From assembly GCA_016210395.1 (NCBI GenBank), contig JACQUI010000386.1:1-21366 (forward strand): a stretch of DNA of 21,366 bases. Direction: 5' to 3'. Of this stretch, positions 1 to 6,484 are shown piece by piece. The notes beneath the pieces were generated by a model, which worked only from the letters and a program-made list of their open reading frames with translations, was not told the origin of the DNA and did not search any database. The position numbers were made by a program, and so were the translations under genes. The first letter of the stretch is position 1; every line of letters starts with the position of its first letter. The DNA is from Chloroflexota bacterium. Lineage in GTDB: Bacteria > Chloroflexota > Dehalococcoidia > Lucifugimonadales > JACPCL1.

Positions 1-553
1 GGCGTAGGGGCCACGTCACTCTGCCGCTCCTGGGGATGTCCAACAACGCAAAGCAGAGCGCGGAGCGTGTCGCGGGCTTCTTCGTCCAGCAACCACCCGC
101 ACGCTCCACCGCCAGGGCAGCCGCATCAGCCTGAACCGAAATACTTTCCAGGACAGGCTCGGCGGGTCGCCCCTACGCGCCATCCACATTCAACAATCGT
201 CAGTCTTTGAGCGACATCTGGCCTAAGACAAACTCCGTGTGTCTGCCCAAGTCCCGGCGCATCCCCACAAGCCGGGACGCCCTTACTTGCCTCTGCCACA
301 ACCGCGGCTTCACTCCTTGGTGCGTCGGCGGCCACCGGCAAAAACGATTCCGGCCCTTCAGGCGCCACACCAGGACCAGATAAGGTGCGCCCACTGAGAT
401 GCTCCGTTGGAAAGCATAGGCCCCTTGTGTACCAGGGGCCTATGCTTTTTTGTGGGCGGCGACTACCAAAACGAGTGTTGGACGGGGAACAGTCCCACCG
501 CATACTTGGTTGTAACGGAATTGTAATGAAGCAGTGAAGGACCAGCGTCCGAA
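1..553. other. Gene-free leader region
   Basis: I see no convincing gene here. Open frames exist on both strands, but they are arginine- and proline-rich, overlap one another and have no ribosome site or recognisable family. The stretch around 157-176 (ggcgggtcgcccctacg) looks like one half of a GC-rich palindromic intergenic repeat; no matching left arm lies nearby. An intrinsic terminator at 411-451 probably closes a transcript that begins upstream of, or within, this region. Confidence 0.5.
411..451 (+). terminator. Rho-independent terminator with 15-bp stem
   Basis: Positions 411-425 pair perfectly with 434-448 (core ataggcccct / aggggcctat) around an 8-nt loop, and a run of six T ends at 451. 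This is a classic intrinsic terminator. Because the stem begins with AAA and ends with TTT it could also work in reverse. Its core is shared with two other terminators in this window, at 828-862 and 2387-2417. Confidence 0.85.
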
Positions 554-574
554 GTGAGAAAGGGGTGTGGCGAG

Positions 575-814
575 ATGAAGACACAAGCAATCGTTCAGTC
601 CGGAAGCGACAAGCGGGCTCTGGCCCACGCCATGACCGCGTGGCGGCGCATAGAGGGCGTGGACCGTTCTGATGATGCGGACGATGAGCGGGACCTGGCC
701 AACGCCGTGGCCACATGGAAACGCATTGAGGGCGTGGACCATTTTGACGGCGCCGATGACGAGCAGGCCCTAGGAGCGCTCACCCGGTACCAGTTGCGGC
801 ACATGGTGTGGTGA
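575..814 (+). CDS. Small acidic protein of two tandem 25-residue units
   Basis: A 79-residue protein of unknown function. ATG 575 is preferred because gaaagggg lies about 10 nt upstream; an in-frame GTG at 554 would add seven residues. The body is two adjacent copies of a 25-residue unit (residues 16-40 and 41-65) sharing 15 identities, including W-x-R-I-E-G-V-D and A-D-D-E. Each unit reads as a short helix ending in an acidic cluster that could bind a cation; this is inference. No signal peptide or membrane segment is seen. It is followed 13 nt later by a strong terminator, so it is probably a single-gene transcript. The clear start, the terminator and the preserved repeat frame argue that it is a real gene. 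Confidence 0.65.
   Translation: MKTQAIVQSGSDKRALAHAMTAWRRIEGVDRSDDADDERDLANAVATWKRIEGVDHFDGADDEQALGALTRYQLRHMVW
620..769 (+). repeat. Exact-length 75-nt tandem duplication within a gene
   Basis: Unit 1 is 620-694 and unit 2 is 695-769. They are exactly adjacent, equal in length and in frame, encoding the two 25-residue halves of the small acidic protein. Shared stretches include gagggcgtggacc. The divergence between units includes many third-position changes, which suggests an old duplication kept under protein-level selection. Confidence 0.75.
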
Positions 815-827
815 AGGTGGAAAGCAC

Positions 828-862
828 AGGCAGGCCCCTGAACAAGAGGGGCCTGCCTTTTT
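828..862 (+). terminator. Rho-independent terminator after the small repeat protein
   Basis: Positions 828-839 (aggcaggcccct) pair perfectly with 847-858, with a 7-nt loop and T tract to 862. It closes the small gene ending at 814. Both its core and the sequence that follows (taggcaaaaactacagg, 865-881) recur at the terminator at 2387-2417, so it belongs to a duplicated block. Confidence 0.85.
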
Positions 863-864
863 GG

Positions 865-1118
865 TAGGCAAAAACTACAGGCCCCAAGATTTGCAACCGG
901 CCTTGCCGGCGCACAGCGAGAAGAGACTTGCTGGACACGCTCCAGACGCAGAGCCACCGCGTCACCAGAAACGCGTTGTCCTCGCCGGCATTCGCTCAGT
1001 CCTCACGGCCAGACGCTGTCCGGCCCTCGATCCCGCATACAGACCCAGGCGCCCCAGCGCCATTCTCCAGAATAGCGAGGGCGCCGCAGGTCACCCTATC
1101 GTCGCTCGGAATATTTGA
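865..1118 (+). pseudogene. Decayed copy of the start of the receiver-like gene at 2523
   Basis: Positions 972-1010 match 2535-2573, the first codons of the receiver-like gene, at 30 of 39 bases with no gap. The translation reads KRVVLAGIRSVLTA here against KRVVLVSNRSVLAA there. The match is collinear with the upstream terminator and the taggcaaa-actacagg element: 107 nt separates element and coding match here, 113 nt at the other copy. The ATG is lost, one base is missing just before the match, and similarity disappears after about 1010. I read it as a truncated, non-functional duplicate. The remainder up to the next gene shows nothing else I can support. Confidence 0.45.
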
Positions 1119-1243
1119 GCGACAGCGCACGCCCTGGCAATCGTTTCTCATGCCGAACTTATGACCTGCCGTTCAATGCCACAGGCTATGGCCTCAATAG
1201 GAAATCCAAGGAAGCGAAGTGGGTGGAGCAAGGAGGCAAAGCG

Positions 1244-1639
1244 ATGGTCATCCAACTACAGGCCGAGAAGGGTATAGCGCAACCGGCGGCGCAGCGGAAC
1301 ACGCAGTGGGAGGGGGCCCATGCGCGCGGCGCTCGCAACATTCGGGTGAGGCGTGCCTGTGCAGAAGCGATGCGGCTCCTCTGGCCAGGTGTCGCCATTG
1401 CCAGCGTCTGCCGTTCCTGTGGGACGCGCCAGGGCCTTGTCTTTGAAGAACCCCCTGCCCTCTTTCCATCTCCCATCGTCCGTGACTGCATGGCAGAGGC
1501 TGCTGCAGTGGCCGGCATGCTCTCGGGCAGGCGCCTTTGGGTATGCACCGAGTGTGGCGTGGGCGAATGGGAGCGCTGCTTCGTGAACCCCGTGGGTGCT
1601 GAAAGAGAAATAGGAAGAGTCTTTCGGTCCTTCCGCTAG
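1244..1639 (+). CDS. Zinc-ribbon protein, copy 1
   Basis: A 131-residue protein of unknown function, paralogous to the next gene. The start ATG 1244 has an ideal aaggagg eight bases upstream. The N-terminal third is polar and Gln-rich, then comes a conserved basic helix (AHARGARNIRVRRACAEAMRLL) which is nearly identical in the paralog. It is followed by two Cys pairs, CRSCG and CTECG, about 60 residues apart, typical of a zinc ribbon. A basic helix beside a zinc ribbon suggests nucleic-acid or protein binding, but that is inference. The frame stays open upstream to a TTG at 1115, and the segment just before the ATG is also conserved in the paralog (LPFNATGYGLN versus LPFSATGYGLN), so a longer product of 174 residues is possible. 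Confidence 0.65.
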   Translation: MVIQLQAEKGIAQPAAQRNTQWEGAHARGARNIRVRRACAEAMRLLWPGVAIASVCRSCGTRQGLVFEEPPALFPSPIVRDCMAEAAAVAGMLSGRRLWVCTECGVGEWERCFVNPVGAEREIGRVFRSFR

Positions 1640-1869
1640 AAACCGCGCGCGGCAAGGCGCGCCGCCTAGAGACGGGCGAGGGAACCTCCCTACCAACATT
1701 CTCCTACGGGCGCTGGGAGAACCGAAAGACCCTGGAAAGAATAGGGAGGGCTTTTGCGTTGAGCGCGCCTGGTCTGGACGGTATGCACTGCCTGCCGTTT
1801 AGCGCCACGGGCTATGGCCTCAATGGAAAACCCAGGGAGGAGCAGTGGGTGGAACAAGGAGGGAAGACG

Positions 1870-2265
1870 ATGGTCATCCAACAAGACACCAGGCAGGATA
1901 TGGCGCAACAGGAGGCTCAGCAGGCCACGCGGCGGGAACAGGCCCACGCGCGTGGCGCTCGCAACATACGACTGAAGCGTGCATGTGCGGAAGTGATGCG
2001 GCTCCTGTGGCCAGGCGTTGCTGTAGCAAGTGTCTGCCGTTTCTGCGGGGCGCGCATGGAGCTGATCATAGAAGAACCAATGGCCCCTCTTCCATTTCCA
2101 GCTATTAGCGACATCGAAACTGAGACGGTTGGAGCGGCTGTTGTGTACTCGGGGGAACGGTTCTGGGGATGCCCTCAGTGTGGCGCGGGCGAATGGGAGC
2201 GGTACAGCTTCGTGGGCTATAGCACGGCGCTGCTGAAAGAGGAGTACCGGGGCGGCAAGGACTAG
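1870..2265 (+). CDS. Zinc-ribbon protein, copy 2
   Basis: A 131-residue paralog of exactly the same length as the preceding gene, and probably the product of a tandem duplication. ATG 1870 follows caaggaggg. It keeps the basic helix (AHARGARNIRLKRACAEVMRLL) and both Cys pairs, CRFCG and CPQCG, plus the closing motif GEWER. The spacer between the Cys pairs has diverged most. A longer form is more plausible here than in copy 1: TTG 1759 has agggaggg at 1743-1750, eight bases upstream, and would give 168 residues. Over the 27 codons shared upstream of the two ATGs there are no indels, and about half of the base differences fall in third positions, which mildly favours translation. Function unknown. 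Confidence 0.65.
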   Translation: MVIQQDTRQDMAQQEAQQATRREQAHARGARNIRLKRACAEVMRLLWPGVAVASVCRFCGARMELIIEEPMAPLPFPAISDIETETVGAAVVYSGERFWGCPQCGAGEWERYSFVGYSTALLKEEYRGGKD

Positions 2266-2300
2266 CGCCTAGTTGCAAAAATGGTCCGCCACCAAAGTCT

Positions 2301-2358
2301 CGTTCGTGGTGAGCTTGTCGAACCACGAGCCCGTCCTTCGACAAGCTCAGGGCGAACG
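2301..2358. repeat. Palindromic intergenic repeat
   Basis: The left arm 2301-2322 and right arm 2337-2358 are inverted copies matching at 19 of 22 positions. Each arm holds the core tgagcttgtcgaa or its complement, with a 14-nt loop. Elements with this core, which translate as LSLSK or RQAQGE in accidental frames, are to my recollection scattered through many environmental bacterial genomes, including Chloroflexota. It lies between a gene end and a terminator and is not coding. Role unknown; it may be a mobile palindromic repeat. Confidence 0.7.
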
Positions 2359-2386
2359 GATTTCTAGGCGCATCTCCTCCCTGACC

Positions 2387-2417
2387 AGGCCCCTCTTGGC
2401 TGAGGGGCCTACCTTTT
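2387..2417 (+). terminator. Rho-independent terminator upstream of the redox operon
   Basis: Positions 2387-2395 (aggcccctc) pair with 2402-2410 (gaggggcct), loop of six bases, then acctttt. It probably ends the transcript of the zinc-ribbon genes. The downstream element taggcaaagactacagg (2422-2438) matches 865-881 at 16 of 17 bases. Confidence 0.75.
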
Positions 2418-2522
2418 CTAATAGGCAAAGACTACAGGTTCAAGGGTTTGCCCCCGGCCCCTGCTGCCCCATAGTTAGGAGTGTACCGATGGGACACGTC
2501 CAGAGGACAGGGAGCGGCCAGT

Positions 2523-2876
2523 ATGAACAGAAAACGCGTCGTCCTGGTGAGCAATCGCTCCGTCCTTGCGGCCGGTATTCAGCATCTGCTGGAAGACATG
2601 AGCGGACTGGAGGTCTCGGTGGTGCCAGCGGACGCAGCGGACCTTCAGGGCCGGCTTCAGGGCCTGGCGCCCCAGGCCATTGTCCTGGACGGAGAAGACG
2701 CTGCCACTAGCGCCGTCATCACGCAGATGCTTGAGCAACAGCCGGGGGCACGGGTCATCGTCCTGGGCGTGCAGCATAGCAACATCGAGGTGTATAGCCT
2801 CAAGAGGGTGTTGCATACGGACGTGGCTGCGTTGCTGGAAGCGATCCAGGGCAAGGTATCCCACAGGAGGGAATGA
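2523..2876 (+). CDS. Receiver-like (pseudo-receiver) protein
   Basis: A 117-residue stand-alone protein with the pattern of a response-regulator receiver domain of the NarL type: KRVVLVSNRSVLAAGIQHLL as first strand and helix, then PQAIVLDGED with D56 at the phospho-acceptor position, then ARVIVLGVQHSN. Key catalytic features look absent. The usual acidic pair after strand 1 is replaced by S10-N11, and the Thr/Ser after strand 4 is not seen. There is no DNA-binding domain. It is therefore more likely a protein-interaction or degenerate sensor module than a phosphorelay partner. ATG 2523 is preferred over an upstream in-frame start at 2481. Its stop overlaps the next start (ATGA, 2873-2876), so its translation is coupled to the CcdA-type protein. 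Confidence 0.65.
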   Translation: MNRKRVVLVSNRSVLAAGIQHLLEDMSGLEVSVVPADAADLQGRLQGLAPQAIVLDGEDAATSAVITQMLEQQPGARVIVLGVQHSNIEVYSLKRVLHTDVAALLEAIQGKVSHRRE

Positions 2877-4687
2877 TGGCAACACTACCCGCTCAGGCCC
2901 GCTCTGGCTTTCGCCCGATGCTGCAGCGCCCCGCGCTCGTTGCCTCCATTGTGCTGGCGGCTGCGGCAATTGCGGTTTTGCTGTGGCTGGTCTGGCCCCG
3001 GTCCACCGCCACCCCCCAACCAACAGCCGGTGAAGCCGTCTCCGCCATCACGCTTTCCGACCTCATTCCTGACCTCGTCCGCGTGGGGGCCGGCCCCGGG
3101 GGCTCCGAGTTGGAGACCACCTTCGCTCCTCGCCCCACTCTCGGCCTCTTCAGCTATCACGCCCCGGATGCGGCCCGAGCTGACGGCGTCGTCTCCTTCC
3201 TGGTGCGTGAGGACCTTCACGAACGCGACCTTCCGGCGGACCGCCCTGTCATCTCCCTTGCCTTCGACAACGGCAGGCCCGTCGCGCCTCTTGCCGTTGT
3301 CAGCGCCTTTGACGACCCGCGCCATCGCGCTACATGGTACGTGTTCAGCACTGTCACCCAGTCCGGCCGTGACCTCCTGGCAGAGTCTTCCGCCATGTCG
3401 CTCACCGTCCCTGGCGCGGACTCCAGCGCGCCCTCCTTCCTGAAGTGGGACCTGCCCATCATCCTGCCGGAAAGCCTGGGGACATCCTCCGCCGTCGGCA
3501 TTTCCCTCGCAACACTCACGCGGGCGCTGACCCGTGACCTGGGAGAGGTTGCCTACGCCGGCTACACTGGACGCCAGCAGCTCACATTCGCCACGGATGC
3601 GTACGTGGCCAAGGCTCTCGGCGCGGCGGCTGTGGAGCGGCTCCAGCCGGCGGACTTCATCGTCGTCATGGCCACGGAGACACTGCATACGGCAGACCTG
3701 CCCACACTGGGCGCGCCGCCAGCCCTGAGCGTCAACGGCGCAACTCGGCCGTACGTGGACCAGTTCATCATCACCGAGTCGCCACACCACCGGGTGACGG
3801 CGTACCGGTTCAAGAAGCCCGCAGGGTTCGATGGCGGCCACCAGGTGATGGAGGCACGCACCAGCGCCGGCGGCGAGGCCGTGTGGCACCTGCCCATCGC
3901 TGAGAACACGGCCACCACTGCCCTGGCTACGGGTGGCGCGTCCTGGGCGCTCATCCTGGCCCTGCTGGGGGGCATGGTCGCCGCCATGTGGCCCTGCCTG
4001 TTCCAGTTGACTGCATTCTTCATCCCGGCCATGGCAGGCGTCACCATGCAGCAGTCGGCGGAGCCGGCCAGCGCGGGGCGGCGGTTCCTGGTGATCAAGG
4101 CGGCGATGTTCTTTGTGGCCGGGTTCACCCTGGTGTACACCCTGGCTGGGGCGCTCATCGGCCTGGCGGCCCAGCGGCTTGGCGACACGGCCAGCTTCGA
4201 GGTATGGCAGCGCTGGATCGGCGTCGGCGGCGGAGTAATCATCATCGCCCTTGCCTTGCGGTCGGCAGCCAAGGTGCGCGCCCCGCTGGTGTGCAAGATG
4301 CCCGTGCTGGGGAAGATGGCGCACCAGAACAAGGCGGCGAAGCCCGCTGAGATGATGCTGGCAGGAATCGCCTACGCGACGGGGTGCATGACCTGTTTCG
4401 GGTCGGCGCTGGTGGTGGGGATGGTCGTCTACGTGGGCATGGCGCAATCGCCGTTGTACGGCGCTGGCGTGCTGTTCCTCTTCGCCCTGGGGATGGGCAT
4501 CCCGCTGGTGGCCGGGGCGGCTGCCATGGCAAAGGTGCTGCCGCTGCTGGTCAAGATGGACAAGGTGGTGCCCTGGATGGGCCTTGCCAGCGCGGTGATC
4601 ATGATCGGCTTCGGCGTCCTTCTGATCAGCGGAAACTACATGGTCCTGACCAACTGGGCCTATCGCCTGGTGGGCGTCGCAGGGTAG
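2873..4687 (+). CDS. CcdA/DsbD-type membrane protein with large extracytoplasmic domain
   Basis: A 604-residue membrane protein. Residues about 20-42 form an N-terminal membrane segment, residues about 45-350 an extracytoplasmic domain rich in beta-strand patterns that I do not recognise, and residues about 355-590 six membrane segments of the CcdA/DsbD transmembrane family. Candidate redox cysteines are C375 in MWPCLF (segment 1) and C505/C508 in GCMTCF (segment 4); C474 lies in a loop. This family moves electrons from cytoplasmic thioredoxin across the membrane to outside thiol partners, often for cytochrome c maturation. No thioredoxin domain is attached. ATG 2873 follows aggaggg and overlaps the previous stop. 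The neighbouring cytochrome c gene fits a haem or thiol role; copper-centre maturation is another option. Confidence 0.85.
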   Translation: MMATLPAQARSGFRPMLQRPALVASIVLAAAAIAVLLWLVWPRSTATPQPTAGEAVSAITLSDLIPDLVRVGAGPGGSELETTFAPRPTLGLFSYHAPDAARADGVVSFLVREDLHERDLPADRPVISLAFDNGRPVAPLAVVSAFDDPRHRATWYVFSTVTQSGRDLLAESSAMSLTVPGADSSAPSFLKWDLPIILPESLGTSSAVGISLATLTRALTRDLGEVAYAGYTGRQQLTFATDAYVAKALGAAAVERLQPADFIVVMATETLHTADLPTLGAPPALSVNGATRPYVDQFIITESPHHRVTAYRFKKPAGFDGGHQVMEARTSAGGEAVWHLPIAENTATTALATGGASWALILALLGGMVAAMWPCLFQLTAFFIPAMAGVTMQQSAEPASAGRRFLVIKAAMFFVAGFTLVYTLAGALIGLAAQRLGDTASFEVWQRWIGVGGGVIIIALALRSAAKVRAPLVCKMPVLGKMAHQNKAAKPAEMMLAGIAYATGCMTCFGSALVVGMVVYVGMAQSPLYGAGVLFLFALGMGIPLVAGAAAMAKVLPLLVKMDKVVPWMGLASAVIMIGFGVLLISGNYMVLTNWAYRLVGVAG

Positions 4688-4787
4688 CCCTCAGGGGCTT
4701 TCATTGGGGAACTTCGGGCCGCCGCGCGGAAATACCGCGCAAAGCCCGGAAAAACAAAGGCAGGGTGAGTCGAAAGGAGACATGGCA

Positions 4788-6368
4788 ATGGCTAAGGTAC
4801 CGAGACACTGGGGAAAGGTCCTGGTGGGCGTAGCGCTCGTTGCAGGGCTGGCAGGCGCCGCCTGCAGCAGCAGCGGCGTCTCACAAGAGGCCTACGACAG
4901 TAAGGCTGCGGAGGTCCAGGCAAAGGCTGCCGAGGTCGAGAAGGCGTCGGCGCAGATCAAGGCCAAGGAGCAAGAGCTGGCGCAGCTTCAACAGAAGCTT
5001 GCTGGCGTGGCTCCTGTCACGGTGGTCCAGGCCGGTCAGCTTCAGCCGGCCCCGGCAGGCCAGGCATTCGCCGGCTGGGACAACGCTGAGTCCGCGAGAG
5101 GCGGCCTGAAGCTCATCGCGACGTACGACTCCAGCGGGCCGGATGCCTGGGATGTGAAGGCGCATCCAAACGTGTACTTCACCAGCGAAGGCGGCAACAA
5201 CCTGTTCGCAGGGCTGCACGTGATTGACTCCTACAGCAAGCAGGTCATCGCCGCGGCCCAGTTCCAACTGGGTGAATACAAGGTCTCGCCACATACCACG
5301 GGCGTATCGCCAGACGGCAAGTGGGCCTATCTCCAGGGCGGGCGCACGGTGGACGTAGGCGGGAAGCCGACGAACGAGGACGTCACGCTGATTATCAACG
5401 CCAGGACGTTGAAGCTGGACAAGATCCTGAAGCAGCAAAGCATGTTCCAGGGGGCCATGCGCGTCCAGCGGCTGCACCACGTCATGAGCTTCGTGGACAG
5501 CAAGGGGAACGACCGCGTCGTGTTGCAGTACGGGTTCGGCTCCAACGGCGGCCCGCACTTCCTCCTTGACCCCAAGGATAACAACCGGGTCGTTCAGACC
5601 ATCACCGTTGAGGACACCGGCTACTGGATGGGTCACCCCTTCCTGACGGCGGACCCGACAGGCAAGTACCTGTATGTGTCCCTCAAGGTGGCTGCGTGGG
5701 GCGAGGAGACCGAGGAGATCGGCGGTATTGCGAAGATCAATCTGGAGACGCGCGCGGTGACTGTCATCCCCGGCGTTGGGAGGCATCCCATCGGGATCTC
5801 CCACACCGCGGACGGCAAGTTCACCTACGTGATTGACGGCGAAGGCAGCATGGTCTTCAAGATAGACAACGCCACAAACGAGGTCGTCGGGAAGACCAGC
5901 GCGGGCGTTGCCGGACCCTACGGCGCCTGCATGAACTGGGACGAGACCGAGCTCTACGCCGTAGGCAAGGGCGAGGGCAGCCACAACACCGGCTCGGTGC
6001 TGGGGGTCGTTGACCTGAAGGACTTCCGGACCAAGCGCGGCATCACCAACCCGATCTATCTTGGCGGGACGGGGAAGGTGGCGAGCATAGACCATTGTTT
6101 CCTTCACCCGGACAAGGACGTGAACGAGATCTGGGTGAGCAACATGGCGGGCGATGAGACCATCGTCGTGGACCTGAAGACCCGGACGGTGAAGGCGTAC
6201 ATCCCCACCCCCAACGGCGGGAACACCCACTCCGGCGCCTTCGTCAAGTACAACGCCGACTGGACCGGCAGGGTGCTGGCCGACCACGGCGGGCCACAGA
6301 AGGAGCTGTACGCGACCAGGACCGCGGTGATCAAGGCAGCGGCGGCAGCAGTGCCTGCTGCAAAGTAG
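4788..6368 (+). CDS. His-rich beta-propeller lipoprotein with N-terminal coiled coil
   Basis: A 526-residue exported protein. ATG 4788 is chosen for its spacing of 8 nt from aggag at 4775-4779; ATG 4782 is possible. A hydrophobic signal ends at C26 (LAGAACSSSG), a loose lipobox. Residues about 30-70 are Ala/Glu/Lys/Gln heptads, probably a coiled coil. From about 100 onward there are repeating strand units such as GVSPDGKWAY, TADPTGKYLYV and HTADGKFTYVID, typical of a YVTN/YncE-like propeller. Histidines recur at matching places near each repeat: H126, H144, H169, H230-H231, H257, H283, H333, H339, H399, H436, H440, H481 and H500, with one C437. Such placement recalls propellers that hold haem d1 or copper clusters, but I cannot assign a cofactor. 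It lacks the C-terminal CuA domain of nitrous oxide reductase. Confidence 0.75.
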   Translation: MAKVPRHWGKVLVGVALVAGLAGAACSSSGVSQEAYDSKAAEVQAKAAEVEKASAQIKAKEQELAQLQQKLAGVAPVTVVQAGQLQPAPAGQAFAGWDNAESARGGLKLIATYDSSGPDAWDVKAHPNVYFTSEGGNNLFAGLHVIDSYSKQVIAAAQFQLGEYKVSPHTTGVSPDGKWAYLQGGRTVDVGGKPTNEDVTLIINARTLKLDKILKQQSMFQGAMRVQRLHHVMSFVDSKGNDRVVLQYGFGSNGGPHFLLDPKDNNRVVQTITVEDTGYWMGHPFLTADPTGKYLYVSLKVAAWGEETEEIGGIAKINLETRAVTVIPGVGRHPIGISHTADGKFTYVIDGEGSMVFKIDNATNEVVGKTSAGVAGPYGACMNWDETELYAVGKGEGSHNTGSVLGVVDLKDFRTKRGITNPIYLGGTGKVASIDHCFLHPDKDVNEIWVSNMAGDETIVVDLKTRTVKAYIPTPNGGNTHSGAFVKYNADWTGRVLADHGGPQKELYATRTAVIKAAAAAVPAAK

Positions 6369-6380
6369 CTAAATGCCTCC

Positions 6381-6453
6381 TGGCGCATGAAGCCTCCATG
6401 CGCCAAGCGTAGGGATGGCGCGCACAGACACCTCCTGCGCTGTGCGCGCCATC
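6381..6453 (+). other. Two consecutive strong hairpins between operon genes
   Basis: The first hairpin pairs 6381-6389 (tggcgcatg) with 6397-6405, loop 7. The second pairs 6414-6427 (gatggcgcgcacag) perfectly with 6440-6453, loop 12. Neither is followed by a T tract, so neither is a standard terminator. They sit between the propeller and the hydrolase genes and may stabilise the upstream mRNA, set unequal expression, or serve as a processing site. That is inference. Confidence 0.6.
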
Positions 6454-6484
6454 ATAGTCCTGAGACGTGAAAGGAGCATAGAGA

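Noticed and set aside
200..394. A 64-codon minus-strand frame
   Set aside because: No ribosome site or recognisable motif; kept as non-coding.
126..716. A 196-codon minus-strand frame in the leader region
   Set aside because: No homology recognised, composition rich in Pro/Arg, and it runs through a terminator and the start of the small repeat gene.
2448..2476. Possible promoter ttgccc, 17 nt, atagtt before the redox operon
   Set aside because: Too weak a match to a sigma-70 consensus and the consensus for this lineage is unknown to me.
2885..4447. A 520-codon open frame antisense to the CcdA-type gene
   Set aside because: It is His/Arg/Gly-rich low-quality sequence mirroring the codon bias of the real gene, with no ribosome site or family resemblance.
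4881..6287. A 468-codon open frame antisense to the propeller gene
   Set aside because: It is a shadow frame of a well-supported coding gene in GC-rich DNA.
4788..6368. Naming the propeller a nitrous oxide reductase (NosZ)
   Set aside because: There is no C-terminal CuA domain and the blade motifs are also compatible with general YVTN proteins.
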